This document shows, in pieces, positions 44,177-56,136 of a DNA stretch of 64,000 nt (within the stretch, counting starts at the first letter, position 1; each line of letters begins with the position of its first letter). The translations under genes and the position numbers were made by a program. The notes under the pieces were generated by a model. It made no database searches, was not told where the DNA came from, and saw nothing but the letters and a program-made list of their open reading frames with translations. The stretch is from Naumovozyma dairenensis CBS 421 (lineage: Eukaryota > Ascomycota > Saccharomycetes > Saccharomycetales > Saccharomycetaceae). The DNA is taken from the NCBI RefSeq assembly GCF_000227115.2, contig NC_016485.2, positions 462,525-526,524 of the forward strand. The letters run 5' to 3'.

Positions 44177-46110
44177 AAAAACGACATGATAACCTCATAT
44201 TGTTGAAAAACTTAAGACTATCTATACTCACATATTCAAGTCCTTTAAATTCAATACAGGTGAACAAAAATGATAAACCTCGCATACTATCATAAATTTC
44301 CTATTGTCCTCCTGGTGTTGCTCTTGCTCTGTTCACATACCATTTATAATCGAATGAAAAAAGGAAGAGGAAGTGATATCCTGTACATATAAGAAAGCCA
44401 AATATAGACATAGGCTAACGAATTTTACCACAATATATATTCATACAAGATAATAATTTCACATCTTATCTATATTAATTTATTAACCAACATCATCACC
44501 ATAATTTTGTTTAAATATCTTCACTTATTTTATTTTATCTAATTAATGCATGCATTCTTCTTTTTTTTGCTAGCGACCCTCGCCTAAAATTAATCTCTAG
44601 AAAATATTTTTTGTACATAGATCAAAAGTAAAGAAAAATCTCCCCTACATCGTTATTGATATATGAACGTTACTAACTAAAAACATAATAAAAAAAGTGC
44701 AAAAAGTTTCATCAAGTGTATATCACTTTAAATCCACATATTTTTTCATATATAGCATGGAAGTAGCTAAGACCAAGAGAGCCACGAAAAAATATGCTTC
44801 TAGACTTGGTGATGCGTTCATTTTTTTCCAAATCATGATTCCGTTTATTATCCAAGTATGTACATTAGAACCTCTAACGGTACAATTATTATCCACGTTA
44901 TTTCAGGTTTTTCATATGTTACAGGACACTTTAACAATTACTTCTTTGAACACTTGATAAACATAAATTGAGGTACTACGATGTCCTAAAATTTGTGCAA
45001 TTATTCTTCAATTAGAGGAGAAAGCAGTTGGCTTTTAGAATTTGACCTTTCTTCAAAGCGGCTCTAATCCTTGGGGTTTCTTGATTCAATACCCATCTTA
45101 AATCAATACATAATTTCCATTTTAAGTAACGTAGTTAACTTCCTAATTCAGATATAAACTTCGTTAGTGTAAACAATGGAGTCACTACTTTAATATCCAA
45201 GCACCAAAAGATACCCTCAGGTTCAGCCATATATATCCTTTACAGAGCCTCTACAGGTTCAACTACGCTGGAATATGAGTCGAAACAACATCAGCTGAAC
45301 TTTGTCAAGAACAATTTGTGCTGCTACGGCGAATATGAAAGAAAATATACACCATAACATGGAATTTGAAACAACTATACCGCAGATGATGTTATGAAAC
45401 ATGAAATAGGTGCAACAGAAAAATTAGATATAAGAAATTCATCGAATGAAGAGAATTCTGACATATTTCTCCTTACTCGAAGACTGTAAATGGAAGAACT
45501 TCTATGTATATTAAACATTTGTATATCCCTACATTTAAGATCTACATCGAGATATAATTAAATAAGCATGTCTAAATCATCCAGGTGTCACTTCATTACT
45601 GGAACAAGAATGGATCAAGATCTTGATACACAAAGACGAACATAAAACATTTCTAAAGACGACACACATACCAAACTCCAAAGCTATTTCGTGGGATCCT
45701 CATTTCATGTTATAGCTGATTTTGACGCCACTTCTCCTCGAAAATAACGCTATTTTCAAGTTAAATTTACCATCCTAATTTATAGTTCCAGCTTGTAAAC
45801 ATCAGTAGGACCCATTATAAAGCCATAAATTAGAGGAGGAGGTATATACAATAATGCAACTTGAGATGCGCCACTCTCAACTTACAAAAAAGCATTCACT
45901 CATAGCTTGCTACATTGTTCAAAATTCTACCTCTTCTCATCTCTTATATCTAATTTCAGGACGGTCGCAAAAACAAGATCAAAGCTAATACGAGAACAAA
46001 GCCAAACAAATAAATGAGTAGAATGACTGCTGAATCGATTGGGAGCAGTAATTCAGATATAAATTGGGAGAGCATTAAGTAGGGTATCATGGTGTCCTTC
46101 TTAGATGAAG
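44177..46110. other. UPS2-DUP spacer with duplicated flank sequence
   Basis: About 2 kb without an intact gene. A 66-codon ATG frame at 44758-44957 is unrecognised. Segment 44991-45113 is a diverged copy of 46111-46244, the flank downstream of the DUP gene, so a second DUP-type gene probably once stood here. Segment 46024-46075 recurs at 47544-47593. Confidence 0.5.
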
Positions 46111-46244
46111 ATTTGTGCTCTTTTCTGATGCACATATTCTTCAACCAGAGGAGAAGACAGTAGGCTGTTCCAATCGATCTTTCTTCAGAGTAATTCTTAC
46201 CCTTGGGTGTTCGGATTCAATATCCGTCTTAAATCAATACATAA
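44991..46244. repeat. Direct repeat pair 44991-45113 and 46111-46244
   Basis: Both copies share ATTTGTGC, ATTCTTCAA, AGAGGAGAA, CTTTCTTC, CTTGG.GTT and a well-kept CTTAAATCAATACATAA, in the same order and orientation. Copy two lies just downstream (minus sense) of the DUP-family stop. Divergence suggests an old duplication. Confidence 0.65.
45956..46144 (-). pseudogene. Membrane-peptide relic, copy 1
   Basis: A 62-codon minus frame includes MLSQFISELLLPIDSAVILL and is strongly hydrophobic to its end. The nucleotide segment coding its core recurs at 47544-47593, where the peptide reads ALSFVSGLLLPIVSAV. The conserved LLLPIxSAV suggests both descend from one membrane-protein gene. It may instead be part of the DUP gene flank. 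Confidence 0.35.
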
Positions 46245-46269
46245 ATAAGCGCAACATATTGCGTAATGT

Positions 46270-46992
46270 TCAAACCATATTCTCAACGGATCTTTCCGTA
46301 CGCTCATTGGGATTTACAATGGGGTTAGAACCCCTGGAGTTACCCACTTTTGTAAAAGCTACGGGATATTCTTCTTGCCAGTATCTATTAACTGAATCTC
46401 TGAATTCTCGGAAAGCCGCTACCTTGAATTTCCCAAGTTCGGTTCCATCATCCTCTATATGATTCTGCCCTCTAAATTGTCTCTCTAGCGGTTCAAACAC
46501 AGATTCCCTAAACCAACAATAAGCTTCATTCCCATCATAAAAGTAATTCGGAGTAGTATGATAACGTTCAGTATACAAATATTCATTCACATGACATGCA
46601 ATAACGTCCCATGTGGACGATGAAGGAGTTGGTTTACACTCAATAACCTCTAGCAAAAGTTTCATCTGGCTTTGTGAATTTAACTCTCTTAATTTGAAAT
46701 TTGGGCGTAACTCGTATACATACCCGATAACAACAGCCATCAAAAGAACTAAAAAATATACACAAGCAATGAAAATAGCCGCACCACTTTTGAAATAAGT
46801 AGAGATTGATGCGAAAATGCAAATGAAAATAAAAACACCTCCCGTAATTTGACCGAAACGTTGATGAATGTATTCGTTGAAAAAATAACTTAACCAAAAT
46901 GGAAACTTATCTCTAGGAACTACAGAAGTCTCAGCAGCATCGTTAGACAAGAAACTTTGTACTTGATCTGATTTATCCATTTTCATTTTCAT
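46270..46992 (-). CDS. DUP-family (DUP240/COS-like) membrane protein
   Basis: 240 residues from ATG 46992, with further ATGs two and four codons later. Two adjacent membrane segments (about residues 50-95) are followed by the DUP-family domain with WDVIACHVNEYLY and NYFYDGNEAYCWF (about 130-165), matching the W(D)xIAxxMNxYLY...FFYDG pattern of yeast DUP240 and COS proteins. One DUP module is present, as in DUP240. Members act in membrane traffic or cargo sorting (COS proteins promote endosomal sorting); the role here is not known. It resembles the gene at 54861-55697 closely and is inserted between UPS2 and RPS31, which are adjacent in S. cerevisiae. Confidence 0.85.
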   Translation of the reverse strand: MKMKMDKSDQVQSFLSNDAAETSVVPRDKFPFWLSYFFNEYIHQRFGQITGGVFIFICIFASISTYFKSGAAIFIACVYFLVLLMAVVIGYVYELRPNFKLRELNSQSQMKLLLEVIECKPTPSSSTWDVIACHVNEYLYTERYHTTPNYFYDGNEAYCWFRESVFEPLERQFRGQNHIEDDGTELGKFKVAAFREFRDSVNRYWQEEYPVAFTKVGNSRGSNPIVNPNERTERSVENMV

Positions 46993-47514
46993 TCCTAGTT
47001 TATTAATTTATATATCTTATTAGTCCCTTTAGTATTTTGTTATATAACCCGCCGACCTGTACCAATGAGGAATAACTGAATGAATCAATGATTCTATAAC
47101 ATCTCTTCGGAATACCATTTTCTGGTTTCGCTTCAAAAAATATGATTCCGAGTAACGGGGTTACCCGAGGTTATTAAAACACCGAAATACTATACGTAAA
47201 AAAGACTTAGTCCATGGAAGATATTGTTGTTATTCTTAACTCTCCCTAATGGCAACCAAGTATTTCACTTTAATTGAACAGCTGTGTAGAATATACGTAT
47301 ACAAATGGACACTGTAATAAGGTAGAAGATTGGGAATACTCTCCTTTAATCCGTGAATACACGACGACATATACATATAGTAGATCAAATGTATAAACTA
47401 CTACGTAGGTAACCTGTTGATAGCCGAAGTGGTAGTATAGTACACGGCATTGGCGTTAGAATCTATTTCAGATATGTCCCTTTCGGGACACTCTTCTCCT
47501 CACCCTCTTATGGA

Positions 47515-47637
47515 TTAGAGAAATAAATCACGAAGTGAATAGGTGACTGCAGAAACAATTGGGAGCAGTAGTCCAGAAACAAATGAGAGAGCATATAAAA
47601 GAATGGTTGCGAGACAAGAACATAATAATGGAAATCC
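47515..47637 (-). pseudogene. Membrane-peptide relic, copy 2
   Basis: The minus strand reads a hydrophobic stretch ILLYALSFVSGLLLPIVSAV, then TYSLRDLFL and a stop at 47515. The core is shared with 45956-46144. No upstream start or complete gene is found. Confidence 0.35.
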
Positions 47638-48126
47638 TCAAACTTCGTAAACATCAAAATAAGAGGTAATGGAAGAGGTACATTGATTTATGATGCTTAT
47701 GGTATGATGTGACAGTCATAAAATAGTAGGTCGATGCATGTCTAATTCCAATAGGGTAGCTATATATTTTGCATGTTTCCTCGTACGTAATCCGCGCTAC
47801 AAATTCTCGACTAACAATAAGTTCTTCCTCTTACAGTACCTAGAGCTACAAACTATATCATGGTACACTACATCCAACATATACCAGCTCCGTTAACTCT
47901 TAGCAGCCCTCGAACTTCAATAAGTTGTAGGGCTTCAAAGTCGTAGCAGCAAGGAACTATACACTATTTCCAAATGGATGTCCATCTTTGGGATCGCATT
48001 ACCAACATAATTCTTCAATTCTTCGCCTTAATATTTATTATAACTTTTGGATACTTAAAGGGCTTTCATAACTCTTCCAAACGTTTCCTACTAAAATCCT
48101 TGACTTAAAATCTCGGTGTTCATAGT

Positions 48127-48360
48127 CTATGACGAACCTATTTGGGCAATACTTTCTGCAGCATTATTCCTGATAAAACGCTCTAATGTCTCCTTTGGCG
48201 CCACTGCTAACACNNNNNNNNNNNNNNNNNNNNAAGAGAAGCTATGGGAAAGCACCGTCAAACCTATGTGAGCCTTAGGAATAATTTCTGAATAAATTAT
48301 TCCTCCGGAAGTGAAAATCGAAAATAATTGTTTTCTCTGTGAGAGCCGTACGTAGTTCAT
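48127..48360 (-). other. Interrupted minus-strand frame around an assembly gap, unknown origin
   Basis: A frame of about 77 codons (first residues MNYVRLSQRKQLFS) contains the 20-N gap 48214-48233. I recognise no domain. Immediately upstream is a GC-rich foldback in an AT-rich context, a texture reminiscent of yeast mitochondrial DNA; a nuclear mitochondrial insertion is possible but not shown. Confidence 0.25.
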
Positions 48361-48364
48361 GCCT

Positions 48365-48382
48365 CCCCTGACTTGTCCGGGG
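48365..48382. repeat. GC-rich foldback (GC-cluster-like)
   Basis: CCCC-T-GAC-TT-GTC-C-GGGG folds into a hairpin with one mismatch and a two-base loop, followed by a T/A-only run of about 35 bases. Mitochondrial GC clusters of yeasts look like this, but short hairpins also arise by chance. Confidence 0.4.
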
Positions 48383-48997
48383 CAATTTTTTTTATTTTTA
48401 TTTTATTTTATTTCATTTTAAAGGGCTTACAAGAGAGAGAAATTATTTTATTACGCTTTTATACTTTTATATAACGGAGTACTGTTGATGTGCGAGATAA
48501 TAATAGCATTTAGTTGGTAGAACTATAGTATGGCTGGTACTTATTACCAAAGCGATTAAGATTTAAATCTCAGTGAATTTCCAACTCCGGCCCTTAACGA
48601 GATTAGTTATACGTAGAGGAATATTTGCTTTATGAAAAATGATCTTCTTTTTCATTTAGAAGTAACGTAGTGTTTCCCCCATTTAGCTGGAATTGTAATT
48701 ATGTATTTTGGTTAGATTATATGACAACTTGAACTCCGATTTAATTTTGAATATATTGTATTATATGGCGGCTGAAATTGGCCATAAGCGCATACACTTG
48801 TAATTGAGCGTAGGCATCTTAATCTTGGCACAACACATACACAATTATTTACCGCTTTAAGAAGTCTGAAATACATCTATCGAACTTAACCTTTTAGGAG
48901 AAAAATAAAACTAAAAATTCGTTTTTTACTAAACCAAGTTAACGTTTAAAATATAAAGAATAGAAAAATTATATAATTTCTTTTATATTATATATGT

Positions 48998-50084
<1,087 letters not shown>

Positions 50085-52661
50085 ATGAATTCCCTTTATG
50101 AATTAGACCCTAAATGGAGAAAACTCCTAAATGCAAATAATTTCCTGGGTGGACTAACAGTTAACGAATTTGTCGAGGAATTATCAAAGGATCATAGTTT
50201 AAGAAGTCCATTAAATGGGAAATCATCATCTGCAAGAAATTCCAAACATTTTGTATCTGATTCAGTTGATGGTAATGATAATGCAAAATGGGTTAAACTT
50301 GATCCTAAACCTTACATCAGGACTTTTGAATCTACTTTAAAAGAATTGAAAAATTTAAATGAAGATTCAGAGAAAAGGAAAAATCAATTAGCTGATCAAG
50401 TCGCATCACAAGAATTACTACATTCTCACAACATTCTAGGTTTATCATCTACTTTGAAAAATATGGTTTCTCAATATGATTATCTAGATAATCAATTGAC
50501 TACTGTCACTCAAGTTGTATCACCATTGGGTGATAAATTAGAAAACGCAATAAGGAAGAAAAAGACTTACATTAATTCTGTGGAATTAATAATTCAATAT
50601 AATGAATTTTATTCCAATGGTGAATCTGAATATATTGAAACATTAAGAAACGATCCGAATTGGTTACAAAAATTAAAAGCATGCAATATAGTTAAAAACC
50701 TACTAGTATTGTCCTTAAAAATTGAAACTTCATCAATCCCTAAAACTCTCGAGGTAACCAAATTAATCGAAAAATATTCCGAGTTAATGGAGAATGATCT
50801 CTTAGCCCATTTCAACAGCGCATATCGTGAAAATAATTTCAATCAATTAAATGAAATTGCCTTAATTTTAAATCATTTTAATGGTGGAGTTAACGTTATT
50901 CAAAGTTTCATTAACCAACATTCATATTTCATTGATACTGCACAAATTGATTTTGATGAAACCACTGAAACATTTTTAGATGAGAAATTGAAAAATAGAC
51001 TACTAGATCAAGACTCCCATGGTGTGATATATGATGAAGCAATAATCAAAATACTAGATGAAATAGAAACAGTTATTAAAAATGAATCTAAAATCGTTAA
51101 AAGAGTCTTTGAAGACAGGGCTCCACATGTAATTCAATTGTTCATTCAAAGAATTTTTGCCCAGAAAATAGAACCAAGATTTGAACTATCATTAAATGCA
51201 TCATTATCATTTTCCAATTTAGCATATGTCAGAACATTACACGGGTTGTATTCAATATTAGGACAATTTGTTAAAGATTTATCTGAATTCTTCCAATTAT
51301 TAGAAATCGATAAAGATAATGTTTTGACCAACACAGTTGAGCAATGTTATTCCGATTTTTTTTCAAGGTATCTTTATGATAGATCCAAATATTTTGAAAT
51401 TGAAAAACAAAGTTTGGAATCCATCCTACTTGAGAAAACAGCCAAATTCAACTCTAACCATGAAAAGGAAATTCGTTCAAGATCACTTTTAAATAAGTTC
51501 AATAAAAATATTGAAAATAATACTTATGAATTCAATGATTTAACCGGTACTACGAATAATTCGAGAAGTAGATTGTCTCAATTGAACAGTTTCTTAAAGA
51601 ACCATTTAGATAGAGATCATTTAAGCCTAAGCCGTGCTAATACATTGAATTTCAACAATTACGACGATAATGATATCAATAATAGTAATATTAATATGAC
51701 ACCTAGTAACATTACTAGTAAAGATAATATTTTCCAAGACGCCTATGATGAAGAATTTAGTCTAACAAACGTGGATAGTATGTTGAAATGCATTGTGGAA
51801 TCAGTTGCCCGAGTTATGGAATTGATCCCTAATAAAGACGTGTTTACTTTTGAACTAGTCGACATCATGTTCATGGGTATAATCGGTACATATGTAGAAA
51901 TATCATTGGAATTAGCATATTCCCATATTTGCCAAATTGATATTAGCAAAGAATCAGATATTAATTTGAAATTCCTAAAATATATTTCAACAAGTACAAG
52001 TATATTAAGTCTCATATCTACGTCGATCAAAGCCATCTTTTTACCACTTCTTAATAATTCACCAGAAACAAAAAAACAAATTATTGAATTGACCAATAAA
52101 CAAATTAAAAGATCAGAATTATTAATAAATACCATTCTAGAAGAAATCATACAGGTTTATGACTCGAAATTCTCACATTCATTATCTAAGCAAAAGAAGA
52201 AGGATTTTGTGCCCAAATCTCAAGATTTATTAGACCAAGATACACTCCCTGCCATCGAAATTGTATCCTTACTGAATTCACTTTATTCTCAGTCTTCACA
52301 ATATTTAAAGAAGAAAAATCTGGAAGGGTTTTTAAATGCCATTGGAGAGGATCTTTACAATTTACTGCTGGCACACTATGCGAAGTTCCAGGTTAGCTCT
52401 ATTGGCGGTATTATCGTTACAAAGGATATCATTGGTTATCAAAATACAATTGAAGAATGGAGGATACCAAATCTTCTCGAAAAATTTGCAACTTTAAGAG
52501 AGTTAGCCAACTTGTTCACTGTTCAGCCTGTCCTTCTTGATTCATTGACTAGAGAAGGTCATCTAGCAGATATCAGTAAAGAAGTGATATCGAATTATAT
52601 TGCCAATAGAGAAGACTTTAATCATGAAAACTTCATCACAAGTATGAAATTGAAATTTTAA
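50085..52661 (+). CDS. SEC10: Exocyst subunit Sec10
   Basis: 858 residues (S. cerevisiae 871) from ATG 50085 (MNSLYELDPKWRKLL), where alignment with the family begins. LGGLTVNEFVEELSKDH, LDPKPYIRTFESTLKEL, VTQVVSPLGDKLE and the C-terminal AIEIVSLLNSLY...NREDFNHENF blocks are kept. An N-terminal coiled coil (about 85-170) precedes helical CATCHR rods; a Ser/Asn-rich loop lies near 490-560. The exocyst tethers secretory vesicles at the bud. Position equals YLR166C, between RPS31 and PUS5. Confidence 0.96.
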   Translation: MNSLYELDPKWRKLLNANNFLGGLTVNEFVEELSKDHSLRSPLNGKSSSARNSKHFVSDSVDGNDNAKWVKLDPKPYIRTFESTLKELKNLNEDSEKRKNQLADQVASQELLHSHNILGLSSTLKNMVSQYDYLDNQLTTVTQVVSPLGDKLENAIRKKKTYINSVELIIQYNEFYSNGESEYIETLRNDPNWLQKLKACNIVKNLLVLSLKIETSSIPKTLEVTKLIEKYSELMENDLLAHFNSAYRENNFNQLNEIALILNHFNGGVNVIQSFINQHSYFIDTAQIDFDETTETFLDEKLKNRLLDQDSHGVIYDEAIIKILDEIETVIKNESKIVKRVFEDRAPHVIQLFIQRIFAQKIEPRFELSLNASLSFSNLAYVRTLHGLYSILGQFVKDLSEFFQLLEIDKDNVLTNTVEQCYSDFFSRYLYDRSKYFEIEKQSLESILLEKTAKFNSNHEKEIRSRSLLNKFNKNIENNTYEFNDLTGTTNNSRSRLSQLNSFLKNHLDRDHLSLSRANTLNFNNYDDNDINNSNINMTPSNITSKDNIFQDAYDEEFSLTNVDSMLKCIVESVARVMELIPNKDVFTFELVDIMFMGIIGTYVEISLELAYSHICQIDISKESDINLKFLKYISTSTSILSLISTSIKAIFLPLLNNSPETKKQIIELTNKQIKRSELLINTILEEIIQVYDSKFSHSLSKQKKKDFVPKSQDLLDQDTLPAIEIVSLLNSLYSQSSQYLKKKNLEGFLNAIGEDLYNLLLAHYAKFQVSSIGGIIVTKDIIGYQNTIEEWRIPNLLEKFATLRELANLFTVQPVLLDSLTREGHLADISKEVISNYIANREDFNHENFITSMKLKF

Positions 52662-52977
52662 TTACATATATTATTTTTTTGATAAAATATACGAACTATT
52701 AAAGTATATAGATAGATATATGTTTAAAAGAAATAGAACGTTACGAATAGTCTATTTTTGGTCTGAAAGTTTTCCTTTGGACATACCACAAATTGTCTTT
52801 AACCATGAATAATTCTTAATTATTTAGGTATTGAACACAATAATAGTGCTAGGTTTTTTCAAGTTATTATTTTAAAGGCGCAAGAAAAAGAAATAACCTC
52901 TAGTAGTATAAAGAAAACGTTAATATCAAAATGTTTAAAAAGGACTAAAGGATAGTTCTTTGATACAAATAAATTCA
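52662..52977. other. SEC10-PUS5 spacer
   Basis: 316 bp of AT-rich DNA between two genes on the same strand. Nothing else is recognised. Confidence 0.5.
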
Positions 52978-53703
52978 ATGATAAAAATAATATTCGATTG
53001 TAATAATTATATCATTGTGAACAAACCATTTGGAGTATTTTCTCAACCTGGTGATCTCGGTGCATGGTTTTTAAAGAATCCCAATAGCAAAGCTGGTCCT
53101 CGTGTTTTATTGGACGAAGTACCCAATACGTTTTCACGCAATGTACAATCATTTGATAAATTAAGGACAGTTAACAGATTAGATGCATGTGTTACTGGTG
53201 GTATGCTATTAGCCAAGAACAAAAATGCTGCTGAGATGTTCTCGAGAAATTTAAGAAAGGGAGGTAATTCAGGATTCCAAATCAGTAGGAGATATGTAGC
53301 ATTACTAGATACCAACCAAATCGATGACTTCCAAGCACTAAGAGAAAGTGGAACAATGATTTCTGATGATATGGTGTCCAAATATAAACGACTTGACGAA
53401 CAATGCATTTTACTGGAGTTAGTGACTGGGAAAAAGCATCAATTGAGAAAACAGTTAGCCAGTATTTTAAAGCAACCTATTCTTAACGATTGTAAAAATG
53501 GAGGTTTGAGGATACCCGAAGTCGATGAGAACCAAATTGCTTTACATTCAGCCTTTATTAAAACAAAGGTAGGATTACAAGAAAGAAAGCACTTAATCCC
53601 GATGACATTTGATAATAATGGTAATTTATGGCTACGGAAATACTGTGATGCCAAGGGCCATTTTTCTCCTGAGATTATTCGACTACTGGATGAGGGTTGG
53701 TGA
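52978..53703 (+). CDS. PUS5: Mitochondrial 21S rRNA pseudouridine synthase Pus5
   Basis: 241 residues (S. cerevisiae 254) from ATG 52978; six codons upstream are in frame without an ATG. RluA-type synthase: IIVNKPFGVFSQPG, the catalytic Asp in VNRLDACVTGGMLLAKN, RRYVALL, and TGKKHQLRKQLA in the C-terminal part. Pus5 makes the single pseudouridine of mitochondrial large rRNA. Between SEC10 and MAS1 as YLR165C; SHH4 (YLR164W), which is next in S. cerevisiae, is absent here. Confidence 0.9.
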   Translation: MIKIIFDCNNYIIVNKPFGVFSQPGDLGAWFLKNPNSKAGPRVLLDEVPNTFSRNVQSFDKLRTVNRLDACVTGGMLLAKNKNAAEMFSRNLRKGGNSGFQISRRYVALLDTNQIDDFQALRESGTMISDDMVSKYKRLDEQCILLELVTGKKHQLRKQLASILKQPILNDCKNGGLRIPEVDENQIALHSAFIKTKVGLQERKHLIPMTFDNNGNLWLRKYCDAKGHFSPEIIRLLDEGW

Positions 53704-54860
53704 TACTACTCTTATTCATCTTCTATTTATTGAATGATTTTCTTATTGAGTAATATTTTAATGATGAGGAGACTGGATTGTCTACCCATGGCAACTCATA
53801 TAGTAATTGATATTGAGGTTTTTGAAATAAGCGCATGAATTTATTATAGATTACATTTAAGAAATGGTGAATGTACATCATTAGTACTTTGATCAAATAT
53901 ATATATATCTATTTGCCGCTGTGGTAACCTTGTTCCAAAGTCGAAGAGTACCACCTATACCAGCTTTCCACAGCTTTCTCAAGTATCTGCTCACTGGATA
54001 TTTGTACTAAGAATGCTCCATATGAAACTCAACAAAAGTAAGGCCACCTCGAGTACATGGGTAGGAGCGGTTGTGCGATGGGTCTATGATTACCTTAATA
54101 TCTTAGTGCTTAGAGAGTTATGCGTAGTTCCAATGAAACCAAACAGTCAATACTGTGCAATCAGGTATTTCTAAAGGATTCAGCTCTCGGGAGTTAAATA
54201 CTTGAGAAATTGCTTCTCTAATTGTCGAATGTCAACCAACGATTTGAATTGCACCGCAAATGATTTTATAGAAGATGAATCATCAATTATTTCTTTGGTC
54301 AATTTATCGTTAGGATATATCTTCAGGTAAGTACTATATATTTCAGTATTCCGAGTTGTATTTTTATGAAAGAATATTAAGAGAATTACTCATAGACTTC
54401 AGTGGCTTATTGTAATGTACTCACTATATGATTACTATTTGCTCTCACAGATGCGGACAAACTTCGCTTAATACCGCAGATTGGATGTATTTTTCGTGAG
54501 GTTGTAGAGCAGTATATTACAATATATCTTTCTAGTGCAATTAGCGTGGCCCTAAACAAAGTTCGTCACATTCATACACGATAGAGTTTTCTCCATGTTG
54601 AGCTAGAAAATATTTTACAATTCATGAACCTTCGCGTCGTTTATATATATATATGATATTATGAGCTTCATTCGTCCTTACCTGCTTGGTTTTGAAACTA
54701 TATGTATTGTAATTTTTATCGAGCTATCTATCTGTATTGACACCTTAGACGACATATATGCATAATTTTTTAGCCCTCTCCTTTGTGCTCTAAGGCTTCA
54801 AAGAAAACCATTTTATAAAAAATGTGAAAATAGTAATAGGTGTATATTCTACAATCTAAT
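53704..54860. other. PUS5-DUP spacer
   Basis: 1.16 kb without a supported gene. It is the place of SHH4 in S. cerevisiae, but I find no remnant of a succinate dehydrogenase anchor protein. Several short T/A runs, including (TA)n near 53899 and 54643, are present. Confidence 0.45.
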
Positions 54861-55697
54861 CTAAACCATATCTGCATATTCTGCCGTGGTATCTTGTTTA
54901 GACGTTCCAGTGTTTGTAGTATCCACGAAATTTTCTACTCTTTCGAAAGCTACAGGATATTCATTGGCCCAATACTCTGCAACTGATTCTTCATATACTT
55001 GTAAAGCTACTATTTCATATTTCCCAAGTTCAGTTCGATCAGCCAAATTCGACGCAGCAATTCGTGATGCTTGTAGTACAGCTAATTCTGGGGATGTTCC
55101 CGAAGCAATGTTGGGATCTAGTTCCTTTACGCCATCTTTAGAATCCGCGACACTTGATGAGTTCTGCGTGGTAGTTGCAATATTCTGCTGAGGGGCCATT
55201 CGAGCTTCAAGCACAAACCTTCTAAACCAGTAATAAACTTCATTACCATCGTAAAAGAAATTTGGAGTATTATAATATCCTTCTAAATAGAGGTATTTAT
55301 TCATATGACGTGCGATAATATCCCAACTTTGTACTGATGCGTTCGGTTTATTTTCAATAATATCCATCAAAAGCTTCATTTTATTGTGAGAATTTAACTT
55401 GTACAATTTGTGGTCCCTTTCACAGTTTACGGCAAATAGTATAAGGAAGAAAAGAAGAGAAAACAACGAGAAAATAAAGAATGCTATCGATATATCATTA
55501 CCTAGAATTCCAAAGGTAATTGTAAGAACGGCTAACAAAATAGCAAGACCTCCCCAAATCTTAGATGCAAGTTGATGCATGTGTTCACTGAATGCATAAG
55601 TAATCCAGAACGAAAACTTATCTTTAGGGAGTAAAAGAGTTCCTACAGAATCGTCAGCTAAGAAGGGTTGTTCTTGCTTCAAGCTATCTAGTTTCAT
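54861..55697 (-). CDS. DUP-family membrane protein, second copy
   Basis: 278 residues from ATG 55697 (MKLDSLKQEQ), chosen because the paralog at 46270-46992 starts alike; an in-frame ATG at 55745 would add 16 residues. LPKDKFSFWITYAF precedes two membrane segments (about 50-95), then SWDIIARHMNKYLY and NFFYDGNEVYYWF define the DUP domain, with a Ser/Ala-rich insert (about 170-215) missing from the first copy. It lies between PUS5 and MAS1, so this family has entered the conserved block at two places. Function unknown; endosomal/secretory membrane role inferred from DUP240/COS relatives. Confidence 0.85.
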   Translation of the reverse strand: MKLDSLKQEQPFLADDSVGTLLLPKDKFSFWITYAFSEHMHQLASKIWGGLAILLAVLTITFGILGNDISIAFFIFSLFSLLFFLILFAVNCERDHKLYKLNSHNKMKLLMDIIENKPNASVQSWDIIARHMNKYLYLEGYYNTPNFFYDGNEVYYWFRRFVLEARMAPQQNIATTTQNSSSVADSKDGVKELDPNIASGTSPELAVLQASRIAASNLADRTELGKYEIVALQVYEESVAEYWANEYPVAFERVENFVDTTNTGTSKQDTTAEYADMV

Positions 55698-56136
55698 ATT
55701 TTTTTTTTGGGTGAACCTCGTCAAATTGCTGAAGTACTTGTACATAAAACAATACAAACTGCCTGTTGATAAATCTAATAGCCAGAGCTAACTCAACTGT
55801 CTCTGACTCTACTGCTCCACTTACTTTCCCTTTAATGCCAGGTCTATTAATGAGTTTAGTTCCTTTTATTTTTCATCTACGTACGTACGTAATATAAAAT
55901 ATGTTAATGTTAACTTTATTGTGGTGCACGGGCGAGCAAGTTCGAGGTTTCTTTGACAGATGACTAAAGAAATTAAGTAAGGAAAGCACTAAACTAACAC
56001 ATTATTCTTAAGAAGCAAACACTGACATGCAATCAATAAAGTACTTAAAGCAAGGACTAAATCTATACTTATTATTTTTCAATTTTGTCCCATCTCACCC
56101 CCTAAGAACAAGCAAATAATAATAAAGTAGTCGGTA
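55698..56136. other. DUP/MAS1 divergent promoter
   Basis: 439 bp. A (CGTA)n palindromic run at about 55880-55892 (ACGTACGTACGT) is the only distinct element. Confidence 0.5.

Larger units (their letters stand above)
46993..48997. other. DUP-RPS31 spacer with relics and a gap
   Basis: 2 kb with no intact gene. It contains a second membrane-peptide relic (47515-47637), a tRNA-like A-box plus hairpin that I reject as a tRNA (about 47419-47500), a gap at 48214-48233, an interrupted minus frame around it, and a GC-rich hairpin at 48365-48382 next to very AT-rich DNA. Confidence 0.5.

Noticed and set aside
47419..47500. tRNA-like segment: TAGCCGAAGTGG resembles an A box and TGTCCCTTTCGGGACA could be a long variable-arm hairpin.
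   Set aside because: No B box (GGTTCGANTC) follows, no acceptor stem pairs, and the spacing does not fit Leu or Ser tRNA.
53704..54860. Search for a remnant of SHH4 (YLR164W), expected here by synteny.
   Set aside because: No frame with the succinate dehydrogenase anchor pattern was seen; taken as gene loss.
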